Origin: Chara braunii
Taxonomy: Eukaryota; Streptophyta; Charophyceae; Charales; Characeae
Direction: 5' to 3'
DNA length: 26,953 bases
NCBI GenBank assembly: GCA_003427395.1
Contig: BFEA01000049.1
Span: forward strand, 3,715,533 to 3,742,485
The notes beneath the pieces were generated by a model that saw nothing but the letters and a program-made list of their open reading frames with translations, had not been told where the DNA came from and did not search any database. A program made the translations under genes and the position numbers. Of the stretch, positions 1-9,639 are shown piece after piece. Position 1 is the first letter of the stretch, and every line of letters starts with the position of its first letter.

Positions 1-75
<75 letters not shown>
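1..75. repeat. (GA)n microsatellite
   Basis: Near-perfect AG dinucleotide tract at the window edge with one interruption near 64. Its true length is unknown because it runs off the window. Similar GA tracts recur at 18693-18767 and 19443-19500. Confidence 0.97.
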
Positions 76-438
76 CATGAAAGAAAAATGAGACGCCATC
101 AGCGAGTGTTGCTGTGCGCCACGGCTACGCCGTGACGGGCTCCACTTGTATTCTTTAAAGAAAGAGCAGGTCTCGCATGACGGTCCCATGCGAGACACTG
201 CAGCCTGTGTTGGGAAAGAATTGGGAGAAATGGGAGGGGCCAGGGTGGGCCCAACAAGGTGCCTCACGGTTTGAAAGAAGGATGGGCCCGAGGTGGGCGC
301 AATGGGCGTGTCGTTTGCCTCGGGGTGGGTGCCATCGGCAATGGGCGTCGGTGCGAACCTTATTGGGAACGGGCACGGGGTGGGTGCCATTGGCAACATG
401 CGTCAGTGTTCTTTTGGAACGGGCGTGTTGCTTGACCA
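76..438. other. Left flank of element 1, no gene seen
   Basis: No coding signal is supported; open frames here are short and overlap on both strands. It holds two hairpins: CACGGC/GCCGTG at 120-134 and a 10-bp stem (GTCTCGCATG/CATGCGAGAC, 7-nt loop) at 170-196. There is also a degenerate direct repeat with GGGTGGGTGCCAT near 325 and 380. The last five bases (434-438, GACCA) form the left member of the target-site duplication of element 1. Confidence 0.6.
170..196. repeat. 10-bp stem hairpin
   Basis: GTCTCGCATG at 170-179 is the perfect reverse complement of CATGCGAGAC at 187-196, with a 7-nt loop. No poly-T or gene context gives it a function. Confidence 0.7.
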
Positions 439-731
439 TGTGGCGGACCCACCAGTTGTGGTGCTCCGCCTGGGATAGAGATGAAGATGGAGGATGAGAG
501 GGGAGCAAGATGGCAGAGCGCAACTCCCACGTGAGACTCCAGCACACGTACTCCAAACTGTGCGAATGTAGAATGAGAGAAAGTACATACTCTGGCTGGG
601 TAAACCCCAGCGGACTGACTGGACTGGACTGGCAGAGGTAGCGGCCTGGACTGGACTACCCCGAATACAACACAGGCCTGTTAGAATAGGCCAAGGGGCT
701 GGTCTCACAGGCCAACCGGAGGTCCGCTACA
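439..731 (-). repeat. 3' LTR of element 1
   Basis: A 293-bp direct repeat that aligns end to end with 11048-11356. On the plus strand it begins TGTGGC and ends CGCTACA, giving the TG...CA ends of an LTR. It carries CACGTG at 528-533, conserved in the other LTR. It lacks a 16-bp segment present in the right copy near 11252. Confidence 0.93.
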
Positions 732-1848
732 CGATCCTTGGCCTGTGATGGATTGCCTAGATACAAGCATGCTTCCGCCAAGAAGCGGAAGTCTACCAAA
801 GAAAAAGAAAACCCGAGTAGTCTAGGATGCGGAGCAAGCTCCATGTTGAGTCCATGCAATGCAACCTAGGACAAAAAATGTCAAAAAGAAACAACAATGT
901 CACAACTAACAGCCTAAGTGAAAGCAGAAGCAGTTAACTAGTATACATGTCCTAGGAAAGCAGATTGTAATGACAACTAAATCCTAGAATGTTGGAGGCA
1001 GTAGCCTCAGTCTGGAAACAACTGACTAGTGTATAAGTCCTAAGAACAGCAAAAGCAGAAACAACTAATTCCTAGAAATGATAGAGGCAGTAGCCTCAGT
1101 CTGAGAGCAACAAAGCAACAACAAGACAACCATATGTCACTGGAGGAGTGTGGCGCCAACCACAGTGTGGGATGGTCTCTGAGGGTGGCGAATGTAGCCT
1201 AGGGGTCGATAAACTCCTGAGGGCATCCACACATAATGACAGGGAGACACGTGTCATCAGGCTCGATGAGGGTAGGGAACTGGGAGCGAACATAACCAAT
1301 GACCCTAACAGATAGACCATCAGGGCGGGTAATGCTGGACTAAAGGGGTGACCGCTATGGAGGGTTGACCATGCAAGGGAATAAGGGAGCCTGGTATACT
1401 GGACGCACCTAGATGAAGCATGCAAGGCTGCCTAACTAGGGCGTGAGGGCCGGCAAAGGGTAGAAAAAGTGATGGGTAAGGGAATCATGCAAACGACTCC
1501 TAAGGTGGGGAAAGTCGAAGTTGGATCCGTAAGCTGGGAAGCCGGGGCAACGCTACGGTCTTGATGCCTATGCTTATACCAAGGGAGAGCCCAACTCAGA
1601 GGAACCCGGTGAAGGGAGACCATCATGCGACACAACCAGGGTACTGTACAGGGTAAGGTGGTAAGAGAGTGACGACATCTGAAGTAGGCAGAGTTGATCG
1701 TGACGAAGGTCGTGAAGCTGCCGACGACGTCCATGATGAGAAGTCTGGAATGCCGTCAAGGAAAAACCACAACGTCGACGAGCTGAAGTGGCAAAACTTG
1801 TGTGGATGGAGTATTGAGAAGTCGAAGACGTGGAAAGATAAGTCAGAG
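732..1848 (-). other. 3' untranslated region of element 1
   Basis: About 1.1 kb between the chromodomain ORF and the 3' LTR with no recognisable protein. It contains a diverged tandem duplication of about 90 bp: the block GAGGCAGTAGCCTCAGTCTG recurs at about 994 and 1084, each preceded by CTAGTRTA and CCTAG-type words. Long 3' UTRs after the chromodomain are common in plant Ty3 elements; no further function is visible. Confidence 0.6.
920..1104. repeat. Diverged tandem duplication, about 90 bp x2
   Basis: Two adjacent copies end in the same 20-mer (at about 994 and 1084). Both contain an ACTAGT-like word, a TCCTAG word and an ACAACTAA word in the same order. Confidence 0.7.
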
Positions 1849-2440
1849 TCAATCGTCGTATCGAGCAGGACGACGACGAGTGTGCTGTGGACGCTCAGAA
1901 GCATCCGGCTTCTGCTGAAGGTCTGCCTCAGATGAAGCAGGCTCGGCTTCAGCAGTCTCCTTATTCGAGGGAGAAGGAAGAGGGTCAGTGGGCTGAGGAG
2001 GAGCTGTCAACCCAGCACGACGAGCACAGTCATAGGCACGCACCAACATGTGAGCGTGCTGCAAATGCTCGAGGGGCTCCCATGTAACCTCCTCATCAGG
2101 GTAATCCTTCCAACGTACGAGATACTCGACGTGAGGAGGGTTGTCGCCTGTGACTGGGCGACTAATGATGTCGGAAATGAGGAACTCCTCGTGGCCGTCC
2201 ACCGTGATGGGTGGAGGGCGCTCGTATAGTCGTCCAACGAAACGCTCAGACGGTCTGCAGTAGGGACGCTGTAACGAGACATAGTAGACATCGTGCACAC
2301 GAGCCTGGCGTAGGTAGTTGGGTACCTTCACATAAAGGCTGACCGGGCTAGAAGCCCTATCAGAACCGACGGCCTGGAGAATGCGGCATGAGCCAAAGAA
2401 GCTACGCCGAAACTTGCGAAGCGTGGCCGCTTCGAGCTGT
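1849..2440 (-). pseudogene. Element 1 integrase C-terminus and chromodomain
   Basis: An open frame from 2331 to 1849 begins with an integrase C-terminal segment (PNYLRQARVHDVYYVS). At 2190-2032 it continues into a canonical chromodomain with EEFLISDI, EYLVRWKDYP and VTWEP. The aromatic cage positions appear as F, W and Y, matching methyl-lysine-binding chromodomains. In chromoviruses this domain tethers the integration complex to heterochromatin. The frame extends upstream to about 2440 without an ATG and joins the integrase core by a frameshift near 2435, so it is not a separate gene. The tail after the chromodomain is Pro/Glu/Ser rich and ends with an Arg-rich stretch. Confidence 0.9.
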
Positions 2441-3240
2441 GAGTGGCGGCGTCGATAAGCACATCATCACCGACTTTGAATGGATGACCCATCCTCAATC
2501 GATTCGCACGTGCGACCAGGCAAGTTTGGGAAGTGGCTATGTGCTCATGCGCGGTCTTCATGATCGACGTCATGTGTGCAACCCAATCATCCAACGTGGG
2601 ACAACTTGTGTCGGGGTGCATCTGTGACGGTCGAAGGAAGTCCGCGAGAACACGAGGGTGATAGCCAAGGTCGCAATAGTAAGGCGACATCCCCGTGGCT
2701 GGCGAGACGGCGTGGTTGTAGGCTATCTCCGCGTGGGCAAGATGGAGATCCCACTGCTGGCCGTCACGAACAATCTTTTGGAGAATATATCCAAGAGTCC
2801 TGTTCGTGACCTCGGTCTGACCGTTAGTCTGGGGATGGTAAGACGAAGAGAAGCGGATCTGGGTGCCGTACACCTCGTGGAGTCGTCGCCAAAATCGGCT
2901 GGTAAAGCGCGGGTCACGGTCAGATATGATGCTCAGAGGTAAGCCGTGGTCCCGCACGACTCGGTCAAACACGATGTCGGCGACCTCACGTGCACGGATG
3001 GTATAGCGGCAAGGAACAAAGCGTGCGCACTTCATGAAGCGGTCGACGACCACCAGGATAGCATCATGACCGCGGGGGGTTGGAGGACGAAGAGGACCGG
3101 TGAAGTCCATCGAGATGGACTGCCAACGACTCGCAGGGATAGGAAGAGGCTGGAGCAAACCATAAGGTAGGTGGTTCGCACTGTTCACCTCCTGACAGGT
3201 GGGACATTGTGCGACGTAGTTCTTCACAAAGTCCTTGCGC
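2328..3240 (-). pseudogene. Element 1 integrase core (DD35E)
   Basis: Integrase inserts retroelement cDNA into the host chromosome. In the frame starting at 3227 the catalytic residues are all present: D41 in SMDFTGPL, D103 in SDRDPRF and E139 in NGQTEVTN. There are 35 residues between the second D and the E. The CPTC pair at residues 8-11 is the second half of the HHCC zinc-binding domain; its histidines lie across a stop at about 3246 (see 3246-3629). The C-terminal part (GDDVLIDAATHSS) loses frame near 2435. Catalytic residues are intact, but the upstream stop and downstream frameshift mean no functional enzyme. Confidence 0.93.
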
Positions 3241-3245
3241 TTCGG

Positions 3246-3629
3246 CTAGACGTACAGGCGGGCCAACGTCTTATGGAAGCCCATATGATCGGCGGTTGCC
3301 TGGTCATGGAAANCTGCTACTGCCCGGACACGTAGTTGTCCAGTGGAGGGAACACAAATGCGGGGCTCTCTGGTGCCCTGTGAACTGTGCCAACACACAA
3401 GACCGTTGTCCCCGAGAGAGTAGTTCAGGACGGTCTCGCCACTCCGAAGGGCCGCATGGATGTCGCGATAGTCGGAGCAGTGGTGGTACTGAGTGCGAAA
3501 CTCGTCGGTCATCGAGTGGTGGACGGTGGGGACTGAGATGACAACGAGTTGGATCTGCTCCAGATTATGGTCAAGGCGTCGGGATAAGGCATCTGCGACC
3601 CGATTGGTTTTTACCCTTGATGTGCTCAA
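3246..3629 (-). pseudogene. Element 1 RNase H end, spacer and integrase zinc domain
   Basis: Minus-strand frame beginning TNRVADALSRR, the usual end of the Ty3 RNase H, followed by a spacer. The frame ends with FHDQATADHMGFHKTL, the His pair of the integrase HHCC zinc finger. An in-frame stop (TAG, about 3246) separates it from the CPTC half. It is frameshifted relative to the RNase H frame near 3600. One N at 3313 falls in a codon just before the zinc-finger histidines. Ordinary for this family apart from the breaks. Confidence 0.85.
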
Positions 3630-4170
3630 TGGTGAAACTAAACTTGGATAGGTCGTGCCACCAGCGAGCTTGTCGAGGGGTGAGCTTTGGCTTTGTCAGA
3701 AAAGCTTGGACAACAGAGTTGTCCGTGCACACCGAGAATGGTGCCCCGTGCGGGTAGTGACGCCAGTGCCGAGTGACATAAACTACTGCAAGAACCTCAC
3801 GTTCATCAACAATGTGGTTTGTCTCGGCGGGTAGGAGCTGACAGGAGTAGAAGGCTATCAGACAATTACCTGAGCGATACTCGACAGTGACGTCCTCGAC
3901 AATGGTAAGAGAATAGTCAAGAGAAGGCTCGTCAATAGCTGGACGTATAGGCGTCAGGCGGGAAGCGAGGGATACGAGCATGAGAGGAATCAGGAGAGGA
4001 GGGGAAAATTTGAGAAAGCACTGCTCCTACAACAAAGTCTGATGCATCGGTGGTAAGGATAAAAGGGCGACTGAAATCGGGTAGGTGGAGAACCGGTGCA
4101 CATATCACCGTCTTCTTGAGGGCGCGGAAGGCGTCCTCGTGAAGGGGTGTCCAAGCCCATAGCTGGTTCT
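3571..4170 (-). pseudogene. Element 1 RNase H domain
   Basis: RNase H degrades the RNA strand of the RNA/DNA hybrid during cDNA synthesis. Reading leftwards, the frame shows TTDASDFVVGAVLSQ (about 4040), then AFYSCQLLPAETNHIVDERE, then WRHYPHGAPFSVCTDNS, ending TIEHIKGK. The acidic residues in TDAS, DERE and CTDN correspond to family active-site positions. Frame changes occur near 3985 and 3600, so the domain cannot be translated as one piece. Its position between RT and integrase is the Ty3 order. Confidence 0.9.
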
Positions 4171-4174
4171 TCCG

Positions 4175-5000
4175 AAGGAGGGTAGAGGTAAGGACGTAGG
4201 AATACCTAGCGTATCCCTAGATGAAGTTACTATAGTAACTAGCGAGGCCTAAGAAACTGCGAAGCTGGTTGGCGGATGTAGGGACGGCCCACTCCGCAAT
4301 AGCAGTGATCTTCGCGTCGTCCATGTGGAGACCCTGGTCAGACACGTAGTGTCCTAAGAAATCCACTTTGTGTTAGACAAAGCGGCACTTGCTCAGCTTG
4401 GCGTAGAAGCGATGTCTGCACAAGCGGTCAAGGACGTCGCAGAGATGTCTGAGATGCTCCTCAAGGGTACGATTGTAGATCAGAATATCTTCGAGGTAGA
4501 CGAGAACGTACTGCTCCAGGATGTCCCTGAAGATGTCATTCATCGCCCTCTGGAAGGCAGCGGGTGCGTTGGTGAGGCCGAATGGCATCACCGTAACTCG
4601 TAGCGGCCGAAGCGCGATCGGAACGTTGTCTTCGGCTGGTTCGCTGCAGCGATGCGGATCTGATGGTAACTGCTACGAAGGTCAATCTTCATAAAGAAGC
4701 GGCTGCTTGCTAGGTGGTCGAACAACTCGTCGGAACGAGGCATGGGGTAGCTGTTCTTTACCGTGTAGCGGTTGAGACCGAGATAGTCGATGCAGAGACG
4801 GAGAGTTTCATCCGCTTTGCAAGCAAAGAGGACGGGTGCACCCCACGGGGAGTTGTTAGGTTTAATGAAACCCAGTCTCATGAGTTCCTCAAGCCGACGC
4901 TTGAGTTCAGTGACCTTGGGGATTTAAGAGTCTGTAGGGTGCTTGGTGGTGAACACGATGGTCAAGCACAAGTTGGATGAAGTGCTCGACGTTGCGCATC
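4175..5000 (-). pseudogene. Element 1 reverse transcriptase, catalytic Asp changed
   Basis: RT copies the element RNA into DNA. Visible blocks from right to left are [53 protein letters not shown] (frame from 4881) and [16 protein letters not shown] (frame from 4591). The active-site box follows at 4498-4487, then LEEHLRHL and the thumb (FLGHYVSDQGLHM, about 4360). The active site reads YLED, not YxDD: the first metal-binding Asp is Glu, encoded by GAA. A frameshift near 4592 and a TAA stop after CRFV at about 4373 break the frame. Order and blocks are diagnostic of Ty3/gypsy. Confidence 0.95.
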
Positions 5001-5460
5001 GGTGGGATGCCGGCGTACGAGAACGACGATGGGAAAACACCGTGGTACTCTCGAATGAGGTCACATACTGCGGGCTCCAAGTCGGCCGTATAGCGTGCGA
5101 GTTCCTCAGCGTCAGTGTCAGCGCACGACAACGGGGACTCGACGAACGGCGGAGGGAGGGAAGTAGAGATGGAAGCCATGAAGATAGAAGGAGGATCTGG
5201 GTTCAGAGATATGAGCTCGGCGTTTGGACAGGGTGGATCATAGTGCAAGAGATCCTTAACGTTCACCGTAAAGAAGGTGACGTCGTCCTGTCGGATGAAG
5301 TGGGCGAACTGCCGAGGCGAGGTGACGGTGATAGTAGGAGATGGTGTGGGCACGAAAGGCTTCGGGGAAGAAGAATTGGGGCGTGGTGTCGCAGTGGTAT
5401 CTATAAAAGGTACGAGATACGTCTGTCCACACTTCGTTCTGAGAACGGGAGTGTTGGTCG
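4907..5460 (-). pseudogene. Element 1 protease-RT linker
   Basis: Frame from 5353 carrying the linker typical of this family. It includes an acidic helix before RT (ELARYTADLEPAVCDLIREY), then HGVFPSSFSYAGIPPM and the HFIQLV...HHQAPYRL block that directly precedes RT. No enzymatic motif is expected here. The frame ends in a stop at about 4907, just before the first RT block. Confidence 0.75.
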
Positions 5461-5850
5461 CTCAATCGGCCTCGGTGCTTCGGAACCGACGAGACCACAG
5501 AGTACCGAGAATGAAATCATACCCCGTCTCCATCACAATCGAAATGTGCAGAGGAGCGGTGGCGACGAGACGCCGGGGGACGATCAGTCGGTTCGAGGGT
5601 GAGGAAGAAAGGGAGGTCGGTGACCGTCTGATTGAAGAAGCGCTGATTCTGGTCATCTCCTAGGGTGACGGAGATGGGAGTCGGAGACCCTGTCGTGGGT
5701 AAGCAGGCTTCTTTCACCACACGGGGGTGAATGAAGTCGCCCTGAGAACCAGAATCCGACAATGCTGAGTACACCCTCGTGGAGGTCCCTAGTCGTACTG
5801 GAATGATCGGGAGGGTGCGATCAGGGTCAGAGAGGATGGCGAGAAGGCGA
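5460..5850 (-). pseudogene. Element 1 aspartic protease
   Basis: The retroviral-type aspartic protease matures the Gag-Pol polyprotein. In the frame from 6167 the active-site region reads ALSDSGSQGDFIHPRVV at about 5765-5715, the DSG loop of a pepsin-like retroelement protease. The second conserved block, YDFILGTLWSRRF (equivalent to the ILG flap-end motif), is in another frame at about 5530-5490. There is therefore at least one frameshift near 5550. It is followed by the linker and RT in the expected order. Confidence 0.85.
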
Positions 5851-7022
5851 CACAGTGCAGCGATATGGAGGGTGAGTCGCTCCTGACGAGCCTGGAGCAT
5901 GCTCAAGTCGAGAAGGGAGAACTCGACGTTCCCGAGAGTCGCAAGCTGCTCGCTGCAACAGGCTAAGCGAACGGCTCGACGCGTTGGTAGTCGCAGAGAT
6001 GTAGGAGGGGAGACGGTGGTCCGTGGAGGTGCAAACGGTACTGTGACAGAGGGCTGAGTACACTCTGTCGGGTCCTGCGGTACCTCAACTCCAGTAGCAA
6101 GAGGGGCAAACTGCGACGGAGATGTCGGGAAGCCGACTATTGAGGAGGGTGCAGGTGTACACTGCACTGTGGCTAGGAGGCATCGTGGGGATGCGAGGTG
6201 CCTGGGGGGGACTGAGCACGACGCTGGCGAGAGAGCTCAGCGTAGTGGCGGTCGAGGGCGGCGGCGTAAGGGCACCGCGAGGAGGTATGACCGTCCTGGC
6301 GGCAGAGCAAACAGCCACGCCGACCCAACGCCGACCCAAAATGGCCGCGCACTCCTTAGCGGAAAAGACAGCGCGAGGAGGGACAAAGCCCTGAGGGAGG
6401 TCCTGCTGAGGGACATCGGGGGCGACGCGCCAACGTGATCAGAGCGGCTGCGTGCCCGGAGAGGGTGGAGAGGGCGAGCTGCAGGCGCTCGGCCATAGGG
6501 AGGGTAGAGTCCTCCAAGTGGTAGTGGATGGCCTCGCAGAGGTCAAGGTCGTTGCTATGGTCACCCTCAGGCGACAGCGGGGGCAACAACGTTCTGCTGA
6601 CCATTCTCGAGCGCGCTGAAGCGGCGCGAGAGGTGGCGGCCCTACTGCGCGGAATGGCGGGAACGATCGTGGAAAGGGGAACGGCGCTGGGAAGTGTCGT
6701 CAGAGAAGGAGGGAGCGGAACAAGCACACTGAGGCTGGGAGGAGGAAGTGGGTTGAAGACAGGCCCACATCCGTTGATGGGCCGTGGCGGCCTCGTAAGC
6801 CTGCGGGGCCGATGTGAAGTCATATCGCCATAACTCGGAGCGATACTCAAGGGGGAGGCTGGCCAAGAAACGATCGATGAGGGCAGCCTCGGGGAGGAAC
6901 GCCACATCACAAATGAGGCGGGCGTCCGGGCGTCCTCAAAGATCTGGATATGGCGGTCCAGGCCGACAGCGCCACCTGAGCCGGACCAGCGTGTATTGAC
7001 CACACGCTCGAAGGCCTCAGTC
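5851..7022 (-). pseudogene. Element 1 gag, C-terminal part with CCHC zinc knuckle
   Basis: Gag forms the cytoplasmic virus-like particle and its knuckle binds the element RNA. Capsid-type sequence is readable at about 6960 (FERVVNTRWSG...LDRHIQIFEDA). After a frameshift near 6930 it continues as AFLPEAALIDRFLASLPLEY, YRSELWRYDF and AYEAATAHQRMW (6905-6740). A Pro/Ser-rich linker follows. A perfect zinc knuckle CLLCRQDGHTSSRC (C-x2-C-x4-H-x4-C) lies at 6313-6272 in a third frame. A short coiled-coil-like region (about 5900-5830) links to protease. At least three frame changes make it non-functional. The upstream half is separated by the mitochondrial insertion at 7025-7214. Confidence 0.85.
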
Positions 7023-7024
7023 AC

Positions 7025-7214
7025 TTATTTTCTCTAATCTAAGGCGCCTCTTTTTTAAGCACCTTTCTTAAGTGGAAATGGACCACTTGTTTTGGTTTGG
7101 GTAAATTTCAGTAGTGCCACAAATTCAAAAAGTAATAACAAGAATAGCGAGCCCAATAGCAGATTCTGCAGCAGCTACAATTAATACGAATAAAGCAAAT
7201 AATTGACCTATCAT
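7025..7214 (-). other. nad4L: Mitochondrial DNA fragment (nad4L 3' end) inside gag
   Basis: On the minus strand, codons 7214-7128 read MIGQLFALFVLIVAAAESA followed by IGLAILVITF. I recognise this as the C-terminal part of NADH dehydrogenase subunit 4L (nad4L), a hydrophobic complex I membrane subunit. The E in AAAESAIGLA is the family's conserved membrane acidic residue. Similarity continues weakly past a TGA (7127-7125): TGA-ATT-TGT-GGC-ACT, where the mitochondrial gene has Arg-Ile-Arg-Gly-Thr. Both Arg codons are therefore explained by CGN to TGN changes. The rest to about 7025 is AT-rich with small hairpins (AAGTGG/CCACTT), unlike the GC-rich gag on both sides. The right edge is placed where the gag frame stops (FLEDHFGA), the left edge where gag-like FERVVNTRWSG resumes. 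The plastid paralogue ndhE is the alternative, but the GQLFALFVL...ITF wording fits nad4L better. Confidence 0.85.
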
Positions 7215-8426
7215 GGGCTCCGAAGTGATCCTCGAGGAACGCCTGAAAATCCATGAAGGCCGGGGTCCGGCCCTCACGAAGGGAGTGAGTGTAAAAATCC
7301 TCCTAGGCGTCGAAAGGACCGCCACATAGGCGCGTGGAGAGGTGAGCCACCCACGTGTCGGGTGGGATGCCCATGAGTTGGAGCGTGCGAGTGGCAGACT
7401 GCGGCCACCGAGACATGCGTATCCCTGTACTGTTATACAAGGCAATGTCCGTCAAGCGGACGAGTCGTGTGCCACCGTTTTGGCAGCGAGGAGATCGAGG
7501 AGTAGAGGCTTGCACTACGGGTGAGTACGTCGACGCAGGTCCTGGAGAAGGGGGCGCAACTGACTGTACGCCCGGGCCGCATGGTGGAGCGGTGGGGGAA
7601 ACAACGGCAGGCTGCGAGGGAGCTGCGGTAGAAGAGGTCGCAGCAACCGAGGGAGTAGGAAGGAGGTAGGATGGGGATGGAGGGGGTGCAGGGCGAGGGA
7701 AGCGAGCCTGCATGGATGGAAGAGTAGAGGAAGAAGGGGGTGCGCCCGATGGTGCGACCACCTGTAAGGGGAGGGGTGGTTGAAGGCGTAAGAGGACGAG
7801 GTCGGCCCAGATTTGGGCCAGGTCGGCCTCAAGACGTCGGACATAGATCGAGCGAGGAGTAGTAGGGGAAGTAGACGCACGAGCGGCACGGGGCATCCCA
7901 TAAGGGGGTGAGCCAGGTTGCGCTGCGATTGTGCGAAGGGGAGGGAGAAACGGGGCACTTAGCAAAGCTGAGACCACGACAGTGGGTTGTGGTCCCGTGG
8001 CCGTAGTGATCGGAATCTGGGCGGGTGCGCTCGTAGAGTGAGGGAAGGCCTGGCCCGTGGCGGCCGTCGCGCTAGGGGCGTGGACGGTCATCAGGATGGC
8101 CGGGTCGGGGGCAGCGGAGGAGGAAGTTCACCGTGGCCACCACGTCGGAGGATTGGGGACCCGGAATGGGAACTGGGAGAAGAGAGAAAGTTAGGAGAGG
8201 AAGGACGGGCAGCGTCTTGGAGTTGCCGCATGCCAGCGACAAGAGTCGCCACCTGCACCTATAAGGGCTCAAGTGTCGCCAGATGCGCCTGGATGGGCAC
8301 GAGGAGGGAAGTGAGGAGGGTGTGCAGATCCCCCTAGGGGTGATGGCCCTGGTCCGCCGACACGGGTATGGAGCCCGGTGCTGAGGTCGTCGCGGCGTCG
8401 ATGACTTGTGACATGCCGTCGGCCAT
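7215..8426 (-). pseudogene. Element 1 gag, N-terminal part
   Basis: A plausible start is the ATG at 8426-8424 (MADGMSQVIDAATTSAPGS), but in-frame stops follow quickly (TAG about 8336, TAG about 8264). The best-preserved stretch (8091-7303) is Pro/Ser/Ala-rich, as in the N-terminal domain of many plant Ty3 Gags. It contains an ARASTSPTT...VRRLEADLAQIWADLV segment that could be a short coiled coil. It ends with capsid-type sequence LQLMGIPPDTWVAHLSTRL, then a TAG at 7305-7303. In the same frame EDFYTHSL, TPAFMDFQAFLEDHFGA follows up to the mitochondrial insertion. Gag is identified from position and the downstream knuckle; the N-terminal start is the weakest part. Confidence 0.7.
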
Positions 8427-8633
8427 GGGGAGGTGACGGGCCAGATTGGAGCGGGCCAGAGGAGGGCCGCGTGAGCGGAGGGCGTTGGGGGGGTTTGCGG
8501 TAGAAAGCGACAGGAGACGCTAGCGAATCTAGCGCGGGCGCCGACAAAGGGGGAGGGGTGGTTTGGGTCCAAGGTGCCCAAATGGGACGGGAAAGTAGGG
8601 AGAAGGGGTGATGGGAGAGTATGGGGGTTAGGA

Positions 8634-8672
8634 AAACCCTAAACCGTAGAAAAACCCTAAGAAAACCCTAAG
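8634..8672 (-). promoter_or_regulatory. Cluster of telo-box-like motifs
   Basis: Three AACCCTAA-type words occur within 39 bp on the plus strand (8635-8642, 8652-8660, 8663-8671). On the element strand they read TTAGGGTTT. They lie about 210 bp upstream of the putative gag ATG. AAACCCTAA telo-boxes are known plant promoter/5' UTR elements. Function here is inferred only; the array is too short and irregular to be a telomere. Confidence 0.4.
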
Positions 8673-8889
8673 CGGAGTTTGAGTGGTTAGGGTAGGGTAT
8701 TGGTGAGCTAATCAAGAAAAAAAAATAGCAACCATGGAGGGGGAGGGGGAGAAAAAAAAAATAAACAATGAAATTTTGAGAGAAAAATGAAAAAGAATGA
8801 ATAATAAAAATAATTAAAGAAATAAATAAACAAAATATGAAGAGAGAAATATATATGCCTACGGTTTACCGGGCAGTTCTGTTTGTGAC

Positions 8890-8910
8890 GATATATATAT
8901 ATATATATAT
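8890..8910. repeat. (AT)n microsatellite
   Basis: Uninterrupted AT dinucleotide run of about 21 bp, followed by a short T run. Confidence 0.95.
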
Positions 8911-9059
8911 TTTTGGAAATTTCGGTAGTATTTCCTAACCCCCCCATGGGGTCAAGAATGTGCCAAGAGGAAGGAGAGACCAAGATAAGCACACAACGGT
9001 TCAAAGTGCCGCAAATTATAAATTTAAGAAAATAAATAATGAAATAATAAGTAAATAAA

Positions 9060-9252
9060 CTAGGCTACCAGAGTGGCCCGGGGTCACTTGCCCGGCCGGG
9101 CCAAAATAATTAAAAACAATAAAAATAAATAAAATATTTTTGAATTTTATTTTTTATTTTAAATTTGGTGAAGAATTTTGATGTGACCCTGAGGCAAAAG
9201 TTGTTCAGCTTATTTTTCTGCATAACATAGTTTTTTTTCAGAATTTTTGGAG

Positions 9253-9298
<46 letters not shown>

Positions 9299-9363
9299 GG
9301 ACCTTNCCTGATCCTTGCACGGGCTGGCCNCCCGGGACCCGGGCGGCCCGGCTGGTAGCCTAG
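9060..9363. mobile_element. Small inverted-repeat (MITE-like) element
   Basis: CTAGGCTACCAG at 9060-9071 is the perfect reverse complement of CTGGTAGCCTAG at 9352-9363. Both ends continue into GC-rich sequence with imperfect inverted similarity (GGCCCGGG-type). The interior is AT-rich with a long poly-T (about 9256-9294). The flanks are identical 8-mers TAAATAAA (9052-9059 and 9364-9371), an 8-bp duplication as made by hAT transposases. The caveat is that these flanks are low-complexity TAAA repeats. No coding capacity. Two N bases (9306, 9330) lie inside. Confidence 0.6.
9256..9294. repeat. Poly-T tract
   Basis: About 39 consecutive T, inside the small inverted-repeat element. It could be an ancient A-tail or slippage, and its length is unreliable in a draft assembly. 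Confidence 0.9.
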
Positions 9364-9639
9364 TAAATAAATAAATAAATAAATGATGAGGTGGAGAGTG
9401 AAGAGAGACTAAGTGTTGAATTTCTCAAAATTTTCGGCCACATTTCGTTACCCCCATGGGGTCGAAGTGTGCCGGCAAGGATATGACTAAGTAAGATGTC
9501 GAGAGTGGGGAGAAAAGAGAAAATTTCGGCAGCACTTCGTTACCCCCTTGGGGTCAAAATGTGCGCCGAGAGCGGAAGTAACTAAGTCCTACCAGATCTA
9601 GAGATGCCGCAGAAAAAAAAATGAAATAAATAAATCAGA

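Noticed and set aside
2388-3170. Several plus-strand frames opposite integrase
   Set aside because: Shadows of the minus-strand integrase, which carries all family motifs.
7303-8091. An independent proline-rich protein gene
   Set aside because: It sits exactly where the gag N-terminus of element 1 is expected and runs into capsid-type sequence, so it is treated as gag.
8634-8672. Interstitial telomere repeat
   Set aside because: Only three spaced CCCTAA words, not a tandem array.
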